Shown here piece after piece: positions 10,675 through 19,523 of a stretch of 64,000 nucleotides of DNA. Every line of letters starts with the position of its first letter. Within the stretch, counting starts at the first letter, position 1. Location: NCBI RefSeq assembly GCF_000711955.1, contig NZ_JONR01000023.1, positions 37,058-101,057 of the forward strand. Reading direction: 5' to 3'. Below the pieces are notes generated by a model. That model ran no database searches. It saw only the letters and a program-made list of their open reading frames with translations, and was not told where the DNA came from. The position numbers were made by a program, and so were the translations under genes. The DNA comes from Nevskia soli DSM 19509 (GTDB lineage Bacteria; Pseudomonadota; Gammaproteobacteria; Nevskiales; Nevskiaceae).

Positions 10675-11775
10675 TCAAAGCCGCATCGGCATCACGACGT
10701 ACTTGTTGGCGTTGTTGGCCGCGTCGTAGACCAGGCCGCTGGCGTCGCCGCTGCGCAGTTCCATGATGAACTCGTTGCCTTCGATGGCGTCGAGCGCGTC
10801 CAGCAGGTAGCCGACGTTGAAGCCGATCTCAAGCGGGGCGCCTTCGTACTGCACCTCGACTTCCTCCTCCGCCTCTTCCTGCTCCGGGTTCTGCGTCTGG
10901 ATGCGCAGGGTGCCGCCCGACAGGGTCAGGCGCACGCCGCGGAATTTCTCGTTGGACAGGATCGCCGCTCGGGACAGCGCCGCGCGCACCCGGCCGCGGT
11001 CGCCATGCACGGTCTTGTCCGAGCCTTCCGGAATGACGCGCTCGTAATCGGGGAAACGGCCTTCGATCAGCTTGGAGGTCAGCTTCAGGCCGTCCAGGTC
11101 CACCTGCACCTGGTTGGCGGAAAGATTCAGCTGGATCTCGGTGTCGTCCGCTTCGACCAGGCGCTGCAATTCCAGCACGGTCTTGCGCGGCAGGATCACC
11201 TGCAGGTCCTTCTTCACGCCGGTGTCGCGGCGCAACTCGGCCATGGCCAGGCGGTGGCCGTCGGTTGCGACGGTGCGCACGCGGTTGGCGCGGATCTCCA
11301 GCAGCAGGCCGTTGAGGTAATAACGCACATCCTGCTGCGCCATGGCGAACTGGGTGCGGCTCAGCAATTCCTTCAATTCCTTGCCGGTCAGCGTGAGCCT
11401 GGTTTCGGAGCCCGCCGCGCTGAGCGAGGGGAATTCGGCCGCATCCAGGGTGGCCAGGGTGAAGCGGCTCTTGCCGGACTTCATGGTCAGGCGGTTCTGG
11501 TTCAGCTCGACGCCGATGGTGGCGCCTTCCGGCAGGCCGCGGCAGATGTCGTGCAGCTTGCGCGCCGGCGCGGTGGTCTTGCCGGGGCTCAGGTTCTGCA
11601 CCTGCACGCGTCGCTCGACCTGGAGCTCCAGGTCGGTGGCGGTCAGCACCAGCTCGTCCTCCTGGGCCACCATCAGGATGTTGCTGAGGATCGGCAGCGA
11701 CTGTCTTCGCTCCACCACGCCGATCACCGACTGAAGTGCGGAAAGCAGCTCGCCTCTCGGGATTTGGATATTCAT
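10675..11775 (-). CDS. dnaN: DNA polymerase III beta subunit (sliding clamp)
   Basis: The 366-residue product has exactly the family length. It begins MNIQIPRGELLSALQSVIGV and shows the three-domain clamp pattern: VERRQSLPILSNILMVAQED in domain I, YYLNGLLLEIRANRVRTVAT and TDGHRLAMAEL in domain II, and the C-terminal YVVMPMRL. The clamp encircles DNA and tethers polymerases and repair factors. It lies downstream of dnaA, separated by a 270-bp AT-rich gap that may be part of the origin. Confidence 0.99.
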   Translation of the reverse strand: MNIQIPRGELLSALQSVIGVVERRQSLPILSNILMVAQEDELVLTATDLELQVERRVQVQNLSPGKTTAPARKLHDICRGLPEGATIGVELNQNRLTMKSGKSRFTLATLDAAEFPSLSAAGSETRLTLTGKELKELLSRTQFAMAQQDVRYYLNGLLLEIRANRVRTVATDGHRLAMAELRRDTGVKKDLQVILPRKTVLELQRLVEADDTEIQLNLSANQVQVDLDGLKLTSKLIEGRFPDYERVIPEGSDKTVHGDRGRVRAALSRAAILSNEKFRGVRLTLSGGTLRIQTQNPEQEEAEEEVEVQYEGAPLEIGFNVGYLLDALDAIEGNEFIMELRSGDASGLVYDAANNANKYVVMPMRL

Positions 11776-12045
11776 GGAGCCGGATCGGATGGTTGGGCAG
11801 GTGGACTAAAGATAAATATGGGTTTGAATATAAAAGACAGCTGTATTAATAGTGTCGTCACTTTTCGCTGGATAAATCTGTAAATTCCAGCATATTCAAT
11901 AACTTGTATTCTTTTTCCGGCCGAATCCAGCACCTGTGCAAGGCCTCGTTACCCTCTAGCAAGCTGTGCACAAATAGATATTCAGGCTTATCCGCTGGAT
12001 TATACACAGGCAATTCCAGGCTCCGTACCCAGCTTTGCAGGGTGC
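11776..12045. other. oriC: Candidate oriC segment: AT-rich dnaA-dnaN intergenic region with DnaA boxes
   Basis: This 270-bp gap is much more AT-rich than the surroundings, particularly 11,805-11,920, which resembles a DNA unwinding element. It contains the consensus DnaA box TTATACACA at 12000-12008. Weaker matches are TTATCCGCT at 11989-11997 and GCTGGATAA (reverse orientation) at 11867-11875. Some gammaproteobacteria have origin-like segments on both sides of dnaA, and here the other side also carries a box (13443-13451). Which side fires is not decidable by eye. Confidence 0.55.
12000..12008 (+). promoter_or_regulatory. DnaA box TTATACACA
   Basis: This matches the consensus TTATNCACA exactly. 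It lies 37 bp beyond the dnaA stop codon in the dnaA-dnaN gap and could serve initiation or dnaN regulation. Confidence 0.7.
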
Positions 12046-13404
12046 TCAATTGGTCAGCATGCGCAGCAGGTTTTCATAGTCCTCGCGCAGGCGTTCGTCG
12101 TCGCGTTTCAGCTCCACCACCTTGCGGCAGGCGTGCAATACGGTCGTGTGATCCTTGCCGAAGGCGGCGCCGATTTCCGGATAGGAGTGCTGCGTCAGTT
12201 CCTTGGCCAGCGACATCGCCACCTGGCGCGGGCGCGCCAGTGTGCGGGTGCGGCGCACCGAGCTCAGATCGGTCAGGCGGATGTTGTAGTAGCCGGCGAC
12301 GGTGCGCTTGATGTTCTCCAGCGTCACCGCGCGGTCGTAGGACGCGAACATGTCCTTGAGGCAGCTGCGCGCGAACTCGGTGGTGATCGGGGTTGCGGTG
12401 AGGCGCGCCGACGCGTTGAGGCGATGCAGCGCGCCTTCGAGTTCGCGCACGTTGGAGCGGATGCGCTGCGCCACCAATGCGGCGACGTCGTCCGGCATGC
12501 GGATGCCGAGCGTCTCGGCCTTGGCCAGCAGGATCGCCACGCGCGTTTCCAGTTCGGGCGGCTCGATCGGCACCGACAGGCCCCAGGTGAAGCGCGACTT
12601 GAGGCGTTCGTCGAGCGCGTCGAGCTCGCGCGGATAGCGGTCGCAGGTCAGCACGATCTGCTTGCGGCCGTCGATCAGGGCGTTGAAGGTATGGAAGAAC
12701 TCTTCCTGCGAATGCTCTTTGCCTGCGAGAAAGTGGATGTCGTCGATCAGCAGCGCGTCGACCGAGCGATAGAAATTCTTGAACTCGGCCTGGCGGCCGA
12801 AACGGATCGCCGACACCATCTGGTTGAACCACTGCTCGGCGCCGACATAGACGATGCGCGCATTTTCGCGGCCGGCCGAGATGGCATTGCCGATGCCGTG
12901 CATCAGGTGCGTCTTGCCCAGACCGGACTGACCGTAGATCAGCAGCGGGTTGTAGACGTTGCCCGGGCTGCTCGCGACATGAAGGCCGGCAGCGCGCGCC
13001 TGCGAGTTGGATTTGCCTTCGATGAAGGTCTGCAAGGTGTAGCGCGGATCGAGCCGGCCCTTGGCGAACGGGGAATAGTCCTCGCCTTCCGCCGGCGCCG
13101 CGCCGCTGCCGGTGCCGGATGCGGCGGGACGCGTCTCGGCGCCGCTGCCGACCGCGATGTTGACGATGAGGTCATAGCTGGCGAGGCTCGACACCGCGCG
13201 CTGGATCTTCTGCAGGAAGTCGGTGCGCACGCGCTCCATCACCACGCGGTTGGGCGCCAGCAGCGTCACCTGGTCGGCCGAGACCACGGCGCGCAAGGGC
13301 CTGATCCAGGTGCCGATTTCCTTGCCGGGAAGTTCCGCTTCGAGGCGCTCGACGCACCGGTCCCAAAGGTCCTCTCTCAGCATGCCCCGTCCATCCGTCT
13401 GCAT
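12046..13404 (-). CDS. dnaA: Chromosomal replication initiator protein DnaA
   Basis: DnaA opens the origin and loads the helicase. The 452-residue product has domain I (DLWDRCVERLEAELPGKEIG), a short Gly/Ala linker, and the AAA+ domain beginning at FIEGKSNSQARAAG. Walker A is GQSGLGKTHLMHGIGN near residue 160, and Walker B is DALLIDDIHFLAGKE. The DNA-binding domain IV ends with the signature GKDHTTVLHACRKVVEL. The start may instead be the internal ATG at 13383 (MLREDLWDR), which agrees better with other DnaA N-termini. It is divergent from rpmH across 230 bp containing a perfect DnaA box, consistent with autoregulation. Confidence 0.99.
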   Translation of the reverse strand: MQTDGRGMLREDLWDRCVERLEAELPGKEIGTWIRPLRAVVSADQVTLLAPNRVVMERVRTDFLQKIQRAVSSLASYDLIVNIAVGSGAETRPAASGTGSGAAPAEGEDYSPFAKGRLDPRYTLQTFIEGKSNSQARAAGLHVASSPGNVYNPLLIYGQSGLGKTHLMHGIGNAISAGRENARIVYVGAEQWFNQMVSAIRFGRQAEFKNFYRSVDALLIDDIHFLAGKEHSQEEFFHTFNALIDGRKQIVLTCDRYPRELDALDERLKSRFTWGLSVPIEPPELETRVAILLAKAETLGIRMPDDVAALVAQRIRSNVRELEGALHRLNASARLTATPITTEFARSCLKDMFASYDRAVTLENIKRTVAGYYNIRLTDLSSVRRTRTLARPRQVAMSLAKELTQHSYPEIGAAFGKDHTTVLHACRKVVELKRDDERLREDYENLLRMLTN

Positions 13405-13442
13405 TCGTTTTTGGACGAAGAGTCTAGCCGCTGGTCCCTGAC

Positions 13443-13451
13443 TTATCCACA
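13443..13451 (+). promoter_or_regulatory. DnaA box TTATCCACA in the dnaA-rpmH gap
   Basis: This perfect high-affinity DnaA box lies 39 bp upstream of the annotated dnaA start. In this position it could act in dnaA autorepression or belong to an origin on the rpmH side of dnaA, as in pseudomonads. Confidence 0.75.
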
Positions 13452-13572
13452 GGCTGAAGCCACCCTGTCGAGTACAATCACGGACGCCCTTGTATCCGCA
13501 CCGAATATTCTCCGGAAGGCGTCCGAAACCGGCGCCCGGCCGACGGATTTGCGGCTGCTGTTGCTTGGGATG

Positions 13573-13600
13573 TTGCTTGATGGGGCGTTAGACCTATAAA
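13573..13600 (+). promoter_or_regulatory. Promoter of rpmH
   Basis: A -35 TTGCTT (13573-13578) and a -10 TATAAA (13595-13600) are separated by 16 bp, 34 bp ahead of the rpmH ATG. This is a good sigma-70-type match for the rpmH-rnpA-yidD-yidC transcript. Confidence 0.7.
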
Positions 13601-13634
13601 ATAGCTCTCTTTTGTCCCGCTCGAGCAAGCAGTC

Positions 13635-13769
13635 ATGAAACGTACGTTCCAGCCGCACACCCTGCGGCGCAAGCGCACCCACGGTTTCCGTGCCCGTATG
13701 GCCACTGTCGGTGGTCGCCAGGTGCTGGCGCGTCGCCGCGCCAAGGGCCGCGCCCGTCTCATCCCGTAA
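13635..13769 (+). CDS. rpmH: 50S ribosomal protein L34
   Basis: This 44-residue gene encodes MKRTFQPHTLRRKRTHGFRA followed by RMATVGGRQVLARRRAKGRA and RLIP. It is the complete, highly conserved and very basic L34 protein of the large ribosomal subunit. It is the first gene of the conserved rpmH-rnpA-yidD-yidC-mnmE cluster, next to the origin. Confidence 0.99.
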   Translation: MKRTFQPHTLRRKRTHGFRARMATVGGRQVLARRRAKGRARLIP

Positions 13770-13812
13770 GCTGCTTGAGTTCAAGCTTGAGCCCGAAGTC
13801 GGACCTGGGTCG

Positions 13813-14220
13813 ATGCACGCACGCGCACAGCTGCAACGCCGCGTCCGCATCCGCCAGCCTGCCGAATTCAAACAGGCTTTCGCCAAGGGCTTCAGGATCA
13901 CGCGGACGCCGCTAGCCGCGGTATGCAGGCCGAATAACGGCACGGACCACGCGCGTCTCGGTCTGGCCATCGCACGCAAGGCCGCGCCCCGGGCGGTGGA
14001 TCGCAACCGCATCAAGCGGCAGATCCGTGAAAACTTCCGGCACAATCAGCAACGCCTGCCCGCCGTGGACCTGGTGTTCTACGGCACGCCCGGCCTGCAT
14101 GGCATGAACAACGAGCAGCTGCGCGCAACCCTGGCGGAAATCTGGCTCAAGGTGATCGATCGATGCGGTGGCTACACGTCCTACTCGTCGGATTCATCCG
14201 CGCCTACCAGCGCTTCATAA
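13813..14220 (+). CDS. rnpA: Ribonuclease P protein component
   Basis: RnpA is the protein subunit of RNase P, which trims tRNA 5' leaders. With the ATG at 13813 the product is 135 residues. It contains the diagnostic motif LAIARKAAPRAVDRNRIKRQ followed by IRENFR, and the N-terminal RVRIRQPAEFKQAFAKGFR. The stop overlaps the start of yidD by 58 bp, an arrangement seen in many bacteria and suggesting coupled translation. The frame is open upstream through rpmH, but those residues do not match the family. Confidence 0.96.
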   Translation: MHARAQLQRRVRIRQPAEFKQAFAKGFRITRTPLAAVCRPNNGTDHARLGLAIARKAAPRAVDRNRIKRQIRENFRHNQQRLPAVDLVFYGTPGLHGMNNEQLRATLAEIWLKVIDRCGGYTSYSSDSSAPTSAS

Positions 14221-14423
14221 GCCCCCTGCTCGGGCCGCGCTGCCGTTTCTATCCCACGTGTTCCCAATATGCCGTCGAGGCCATCGAGCGTCACGGCCCC
14301 GTCAAGGGCCTGTGGTTAGCCTTGCGCCGTATCGTGCGCTGCCATCCGCTCAATCCGGGCGGCCACGACCCGGTTCCGGAACACCAGCCCACCCACTGCT
14401 CCACCATCTGTAAGCCCAGGTAG
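14163..14423 (+). CDS. yidD: Membrane protein insertion efficiency factor YidD
   Basis: The 86-residue product shows the YidD signature: GFIRAYQRFISPLLGPRCRF, then YPTCSQYAVEAIERHG, and CHPLNPGGHDPVPE near the end, with the conserved cysteines. YidD is a small inner-membrane-associated protein that assists YidC/Sec-dependent insertion. It overlaps rnpA upstream and lies 9 bp before yidC. Confidence 0.97.
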   Translation: MRWLHVLLVGFIRAYQRFISPLLGPRCRFYPTCSQYAVEAIERHGPVKGLWLALRRIVRCHPLNPGGHDPVPEHQPTHCSTICKPR

Positions 14424-14432
14424 AAGCTCTCC

Positions 14433-16124
14433 ATGGAAAATCGCCGCATGGTACTGGTCGCGTTTCTCGGCCTGTTCCTGTTCCTGCTCTACCAGGCCTG
14501 GGAAACCGACTACGCCAAGCCGGCGCAGACGCAGCAGTCGGGCAATGCCAGTGGTGTCGCAGCCGATGCCGCCGGCAAGGCCAGCACCGCGGCGGCGGGC
14601 GCCACCGATGTCGCACCCGCGGCGGGTACGCTCACCCAGCAGCATGTGCAGGTGCAGACCGACCTGCTGATGGTCGACATCGCCCTGGCCGGCGGCGAGA
14701 TCCGCCGCGTCGAGCTGAGCGACTACAGCACCGACAAGAAGCACCCCGACCAGAAGCTGGCACTGCTCGACGACCGCAACGGCGAGCTGTTCACCCTGCT
14801 CAGCGGCATCGCCGGCAGTGAGCAGCCGCTGTCCAGCAACCAGTCCAGCTTCACGTCCCCGCAAGCCGCCTACAAGCTGGCCGACGGCGCGGCCACGCTC
14901 GACGTGCCGCTGGAATACACCGACGCCTCCGGCTACAGCGTGCGCAAGGTGTTCCATTTCAAGCGCGACAGCTACGAGATCGGCGTCACCCAGACCCTGG
15001 TCAACCACAGCGGCAAGGAGTTGCAGGCTGCTTCCTTCCTGCGCTACCAGCGCACGCCGCCGCCGGCCGAAGCGGGCCCCGGCTTCATGCACACCGCCGG
15101 CGGCTTCCTCGGCATCGGCGTCTACCAGCAGGACAAGCCGGGCAGCAGCGACTACGCCTACAAGAAGAAAGCCTTCAAGGACCTGGACAAGGCGGAGTAC
15201 GACGTCAAGCAGACCGGCGGCTGGATCGCCATGCTGCAGAAATACTTCGTCGTCGCCGTCATCCCGCCGCCCGATCAGGCGGCGGAATTCAGCGGCAAAA
15301 AGAATCCGAGCAGCCAGCAGCCATACCAGGCGCAGTACACCGGAGTGCTTGCGCCGGTGGCCGACGGTACCGAACACAGCTACGACAGCCGTCTCTACAT
15401 CGGTCCGATTGCCCAGGGCAAGATGGAAGGCGTGGCGCCCGGCTTCGAGCTGACCGAGGACTACGGCATCCTGAAGTCGGTGGCCAAGCCGCTGTTCTGG
15501 GTGCTGTCGCAGTACCACAAGCTCACCGGCAACTGGGGCTGGTCGATCATCCTGCTGACCCTGACGGTGAAGGCCCTGTTCTTCAAGCTGTCCGAGGCGC
15601 AGTACCGCTCCACCGCCAAGATGAAGAAGTTCAGCCCGCGCATCAAGGAACTGCGCGAGCGGTTCGGCGACGATCGTGAGCGCCTGAACAAGGCGATGAT
15701 GGAGCTGTACAAGAAGGAAGGCTTCAACCCGCTGGCCGGCTGCTGGCCGCTGCTGGTGCAGATGCCGGTGTTCTTCGCCCTGTACTGGGTGCTGGCGCAG
15801 AGCGTGGAATTGCGCCAGGCGCCGTTCATCCTGTGGATGCAGGACCTGTCCGGTCCCGACCAGTACTACATCCTGCCGGTGCTGTACGGCATCAGCATGT
15901 GGGTGCAGCAGCGCCTGTCCGGCCAGTCGGCGACGATGGACCCGACCCAGGCGAAGATGATGAACATCATGCCGATCTTCCTCACCGGCCTGTTCCTGTT
16001 CTTCCCGGTCGGCCTGGTGCTGTACTGGCTGGTCAGCAACCTGACCAACATCCTGCAGCAGTGGGTCATCGCGCGCCGCCTCGAGGCCGCGGACCTGAAG
16101 AAAGGCGAGCTGGTGAAGAAATAG
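14433..16124 (+). CDS. yidC: Membrane protein insertase YidC
   Basis: YidC inserts and folds inner-membrane proteins, alone or with SecYEG. The 563 residues start with the N-terminal membrane anchor (MVLVAFLGLFLFLLYQAW). A large periplasmic P1 domain follows, to about residue 350. The conserved five-helix core contains NWGWSIILLTLTVKALFFKL, the cytoplasmic coiled hairpin (KMKKFSPRIKELRERFGDDR) and NPLAGCWPLLVQMPVFFALY. Length and layout are typical of the Gram-negative form. An intrinsic terminator follows before mnmE. Confidence 0.98.
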   Translation: MENRRMVLVAFLGLFLFLLYQAWETDYAKPAQTQQSGNASGVAADAAGKASTAAAGATDVAPAAGTLTQQHVQVQTDLLMVDIALAGGEIRRVELSDYSTDKKHPDQKLALLDDRNGELFTLLSGIAGSEQPLSSNQSSFTSPQAAYKLADGAATLDVPLEYTDASGYSVRKVFHFKRDSYEIGVTQTLVNHSGKELQAASFLRYQRTPPPAEAGPGFMHTAGGFLGIGVYQQDKPGSSDYAYKKKAFKDLDKAEYDVKQTGGWIAMLQKYFVVAVIPPPDQAAEFSGKKNPSSQQPYQAQYTGVLAPVADGTEHSYDSRLYIGPIAQGKMEGVAPGFELTEDYGILKSVAKPLFWVLSQYHKLTGNWGWSIILLTLTVKALFFKLSEAQYRSTAKMKKFSPRIKELRERFGDDRERLNKAMMELYKKEGFNPLAGCWPLLVQMPVFFALYWVLAQSVELRQAPFILWMQDLSGPDQYYILPVLYGISMWVQQRLSGQSATMDPTQAKMMNIMPIFLTGLFLFFPVGLVLYWLVSNLTNILQQWVIARRLEAADLKKGELVKK

Positions 16125-16153
16125 GCCACGCCTCCCGCAAGCCCTGCAACAAC

Positions 16154-16184
16154 GATCCCCGCTCCGGCGGGGATCATTGTTTTT
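16154..16184 (+). terminator. Intrinsic terminator after yidC
   Basis: GATCCCCGC (16154-16162) and GCGGGGATC (16167-16175) form a perfect 9-bp stem with loop TCCG, followed by ATTGTTTTT. It ends the rpmH-yidC transcript 30 bp after the yidC stop. Confidence 0.85.
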
Positions 16185-16215
16185 GGCGCCACCCCATGCG
16201 CGTACACTGCTGCTC

Positions 16216-17577
16216 ATGAGAACTGCGGTCACCGACACCATCGCCGCCATCGCCACGCCGCCGGGCCGCGGCGCGGTGGGCATGGTGCGCGTATCCGGTC
16301 CGCTGGTGCCGCGGATCTGCGAGTCGCTGGCCGGCAAGCTGCCGCCACCGCGCACCGCCGCGCTGCGCAGCTTCCGCGACGCCGCCGGCGCGCGCATCGA
16401 TCAGGGCCTGCTGCTCTATTTCCCCGCGCCGAACTCCTACACCGGAGAGGATGTGCTCGAGTTGCAGGGCCACGGCGGTCCGGTGGTGTTGAGCCTGCTG
16501 TTGCGAGCCGCCTGCGCGGCCGGCGCGCGGCCGGCGCGGCCCGGTGAATTCTCCGAGCGCGCTTTCCTCAACGGCTGCCTCGACCTGGCGCAGGCCGAGG
16601 CCGTGGCCGACCTCATCGACGCCTCCAGCCGCAGCGCCGTGCGCGCCGCGCTGCATTCGCTCCAGGGGGAATTCTCCAACCGCGTGCAGGGCCTGCTCGA
16701 CGAGCTGATCGCGGTGCGCGCCGACCTCGAGGCCGCGCTGGATTTCGCCGACGAGGACGTGCCCTGGATCACGCCGCAGACCCTGCACGACCGCACCGCC
16801 GGCCTGGTCGAAATCACCGCCGACCTGATCCGCGAAGCGGCGCAGGGGCGCCGCCTGCGCGAAGGCATGACCGTGGCCATCGCCGGACAGCCCAACGTCG
16901 GCAAGTCCACCCTGCTCAACCGCCTCGCCGGGGCCGAGGCCGCCATCGTCTCGCCGCATGCCGGCACCACCCGCGACCTGCTGCGCGAGCACATCGTGGT
17001 CGACGGCCTGCCGCTGACCATCATCGACACCGCAGGCCTGCGCGAGACCAGCGACCCGGTCGAACAGGAAGGCGTGCGCCGCGCCTGGGCCGCGCTGGAA
17101 AAAGCCGAGCTGATCCTGTTCCTCGCCGACGACCGCAACGGTCTCACCGAAACGGACGCCGCGCTGTTGGCGCGGCTGCCGCCGGAGATCGAAACCCTGC
17201 TGTTGTTCAACAAGTGCGACCTCAGCGGCGGCGCCCCATCGCGCGACAAGGACGCCCAGGGCCGCATCCGTCTACGCCTCTCCGCCGCCGGCGGCCAGGG
17301 CATCGATCAACTCGCCGCCGAGATCAAGCGGGCTGCCGGATTTTCAGCCGCCGATGCCGAAGGCCTGTTCACCGCAAGGGCGCGCCACCTCGATGCCCTG
17401 CATCGCGCCCAGGCTTCGCTGCGTCTTGCCCGCGCTCACGGCGCGCGCAACACCTCGCCGGAACTGATCGCCGAAGAGCTGCGCTTGGCACAGCAGGCCC
17501 TGGACGAAATCACCGGGCGCTTCAGCAGCGAGGACCTGCTGGGCCGCATTTTCTCCAGTTTCTGTATTGGCAAGTGA
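16216..17577 (+). CDS. mnmE: tRNA modification GTPase MnmE
   Basis: MnmE works with MnmG to place the carboxymethylaminomethyl (or aminomethyl) group on wobble U34 of tRNAs. The ATG at 16216 gives 453 residues. The N-terminal formyl-THF-binding domain opens DTIAAIATPPGRGAVGMVRV. The inserted G domain has G1 AGQPNVGKSTLLNRL, G3 DTAGLRET and G4 NKCD. The C-terminus ends FSSFCIGK with the essential cysteine. Its partner mnmG is about 41 kb away at 58.6 kb. Confidence 0.98.
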   Translation: MRTAVTDTIAAIATPPGRGAVGMVRVSGPLVPRICESLAGKLPPPRTAALRSFRDAAGARIDQGLLLYFPAPNSYTGEDVLELQGHGGPVVLSLLLRAACAAGARPARPGEFSERAFLNGCLDLAQAEAVADLIDASSRSAVRAALHSLQGEFSNRVQGLLDELIAVRADLEAALDFADEDVPWITPQTLHDRTAGLVEITADLIREAAQGRRLREGMTVAIAGQPNVGKSTLLNRLAGAEAAIVSPHAGTTRDLLREHIVVDGLPLTIIDTAGLRETSDPVEQEGVRRAWAALEKAELILFLADDRNGLTETDAALLARLPPEIETLLLFNKCDLSGGAPSRDKDAQGRIRLRLSAAGGQGIDQLAAEIKRAAGFSAADAEGLFTARARHLDALHRAQASLRLARAHGARNTSPELIAEELRLAQQALDEITGRFSSEDLLGRIFSSFCIGK

Positions 17578-17673
17578 TTAACCGCGGAATTTAAGTGTCG
17601 GTGGTTGTTCTTTAACGATTTCCCCCATGCTCGCGGCTTGAGTAGGCTTGGGGTGGGTAGTACGATGGGAAGA

Positions 17674-18315
17674 ATGTCGATTAACCTCAATCTGGACAAG
17701 GCACTAATTTTCCGGATTGTGCATCGCGATAACCTGCCTTGGATTCTGGATCACGGCCTACATTGTCGGAACTCTGGGATATTCGATCCGAATTACGTGA
17801 ACATTGGCAATCCCGAATTGATCGACAAACGCCACCATCGGGTTGTGTCAGTGCCCCCCGGTGGAACTCTCAGCGATTACGTCCCTTTTTACTTCACCCC
17901 GTATTCACCAATGCTGTACAACATTAAAACTGGCTGGGCGGGGATTCGGCAACGTACGAATGACGAGATCGTGATCTTAGTATCCTCCCTTCGCCGCCTA
18001 GCCGAGTTGGGACTTCCTTTCTTGTTTTCCGATCGACACGCATATCTGACGAGTGCGCAATTTTCGTCTGACATGGCTGATCTTATCCGCATCGACTGGC
18101 CAATCCTTCAGCGGCGAGATTTCAAGCGAGATGTTGAGGATCCTGGCAAAGTGGAACGTTACCAAGCGGAGGCGTTGGTTTACGGACGGCTACCAGTCGA
18201 AGCCTTGATAGGAGTGGGTTGTCACACCGACATCGTAGCAACAAGAGTCCGCGTTTTGTGTGATCAAAGAGCATTGAACTTGCGTGTAGTTACCTCCCCC
18301 AGTTGGTACTTCTGA
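17674..18315 (+). CDS. darT: DarT-like DNA ADP-ribosyltransferase toxin
   Basis: DarT uses NAD+ to ADP-ribosylate bases (thymidine or guanosine, depending on subtype) in single-stranded DNA. The 213-residue product resembles the DUF4433/DarT family: IFRIVHRDNLPWILDHGLHC near the start with the NAD-site histidine, a central YVPFYFTPYSPMLYNI, and ERYQAEALVYGRLPVEAL carrying the probable catalytic glutamate. The stop overlaps the next ATG as TGATG, a sign of coupled translation with the antitoxin. Composition is visibly less GC-rich than its neighbours, suggesting acquisition. An ATG at 17665 is an equally possible start. Subtype and phage-defence activity are inferred from the family. Confidence 0.88.
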   Translation: MSINLNLDKALIFRIVHRDNLPWILDHGLHCRNSGIFDPNYVNIGNPELIDKRHHRVVSVPPGGTLSDYVPFYFTPYSPMLYNIKTGWAGIRQRTNDEIVILVSSLRRLAELGLPFLFSDRHAYLTSAQFSSDMADLIRIDWPILQRRDFKRDVEDPGKVERYQAEALVYGRLPVEALIGVGCHTDIVATRVRVLCDQRALNLRVVTSPSWYF

Positions 18316-19391
18316 TGATTCTATATACGAAGGGAAATTTATTGGAGGCCGATGTAGACGCCGTGGTCAACACGGTAAATACCGTGGGTGTAATGGGAAA
18401 AGGTATCGCTTTGATGTTCAAGGAAGCGTTTCCCGACAACTTCAAGCAGTATGAGGCGGCCTGCAAGAAGAAAGAGATCAAAGTTGGCCACATGTTCGTA
18501 GTAGAACGCCTCGAGCTTCTTGGTGGCCCTCATTGGATAATTAATTTTCCGACCAAGAAGCACTGGCGGCAGCCGACTAAGTTGGAATGGATCGTTGAGG
18601 GGCTGGCAGACTTGCATAGAGTGATTACAGAAAATCACATTCGCTCGATCGCAGTTCCCCCTTTGGGTTGCGGCAATGGTGGCTTGGACTGGAAAGACGT
18701 TCGACCGACTATTGAGGCTGCGTTAAGCGACTTGGCGGGTGTTGATGTCCTCGTGTTCGAACCGACCGACAAGTACCAGAACGTCGCGAAGCGCTCAGGC
18801 GTACAGAAACTTACTCCAGCTAGGGCGTTAGTGGCAGAACTGATTCGGCGATATTGGGTGCTTGGTATTGAATGCACTCTTCTTGAGATTCAAAAATTGG
18901 CTTGGTTTTTGGAACGCAATATCGAGAAGCTGGGGCTTGCTGATCCCCTGGACCTTCGTTTTGAAGCCAACAAATACGGCCCATACGCCCATCGCTTGCA
19001 GCATTTACTGAACGCTATGGACGGGAGTCACCTCCACTGCGAAAAGCGATTGGCCGACGCGGGTCCCCTGGATATCATCTGGTTTGACGATTCCAGCACG
19101 GACTTTGTAGCCGCGTATTTAAGTAGCAGCGATGCAAAGGTTTACCGTGATGCTTTGGAGGTCACGGCAAAATTGATCGATGGCTTTGAATCGCCACTTG
19201 GCCTGGAACTTTTAGCGACAGTGGACTGGCTAGTTTATAAGGAACACTGCGAACCCACTAGAGACGCACTCAAGAACGGTCTGCGGCATTGGGCGGGAGG
19301 GGGGCTGGCAGCCGAGCGAAAGACGAGACTATTTGATGATCGGCTTATCGATCTAGCGATAGGTCGGCTCGGAGAATGGCCATCGGCCTAG
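18315..19391 (+). CDS. darG: DarG-like macrodomain antitoxin
   Basis: DarG reverses DarT modification through its macrodomain and also binds the toxin. The 358-residue product starts MILYTKGNLLEADVDAVVNT. Residues 1-155 form the macrodomain, with VGVMGKGIALMFKEAFP and AVPPLGCGNGGLDWKDV at the ADP-ribose site. Residues ~165-350 are a second domain (LEIQKLAWFLERNIEKLG and ANKYGPYAHRLQHLLN) that resembles the DUF4065/Panacea-type toxin-binding fold. It overlaps darT by one base. Together they form a complete toxin-antitoxin operon inserted just downstream of mnmE. Confidence 0.9.
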   Translation: MILYTKGNLLEADVDAVVNTVNTVGVMGKGIALMFKEAFPDNFKQYEAACKKKEIKVGHMFVVERLELLGGPHWIINFPTKKHWRQPTKLEWIVEGLADLHRVITENHIRSIAVPPLGCGNGGLDWKDVRPTIEAALSDLAGVDVLVFEPTDKYQNVAKRSGVQKLTPARALVAELIRRYWVLGIECTLLEIQKLAWFLERNIEKLGLADPLDLRFEANKYGPYAHRLQHLLNAMDGSHLHCEKRLADAGPLDIIWFDDSSTDFVAAYLSSSDAKVYRDALEVTAKLIDGFESPLGLELLATVDWLVYKEHCEPTRDALKNGLRHWAGGGLAAERKTRLFDDRLIDLAIGRLGEWPSA

Positions 19392-19523
19392 AGTCGTTGG
19401 CTCACCGCCGCCAAATGGGTTCGCGGTTCCGTTCGGCGAGTCGCGCCGGTGGTCGGTCCGCACAAGAACCCCGGTTCGGCGCATACTAGCGCCAGCCGAT
19501 ATCGCCTGCCACGGCGTAGACCA

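Noticed and set aside
11858..12049. 63-residue frame in the dnaA-dnaN gap
   Set aside because: It covers the AT-rich region and the DnaA boxes, matches no family, and is more likely origin sequence.
14316..16397. 693-residue frame antisense to yidC-mnmE
   Set aside because: It is a shadow frame; both sense genes are complete and in conserved order.
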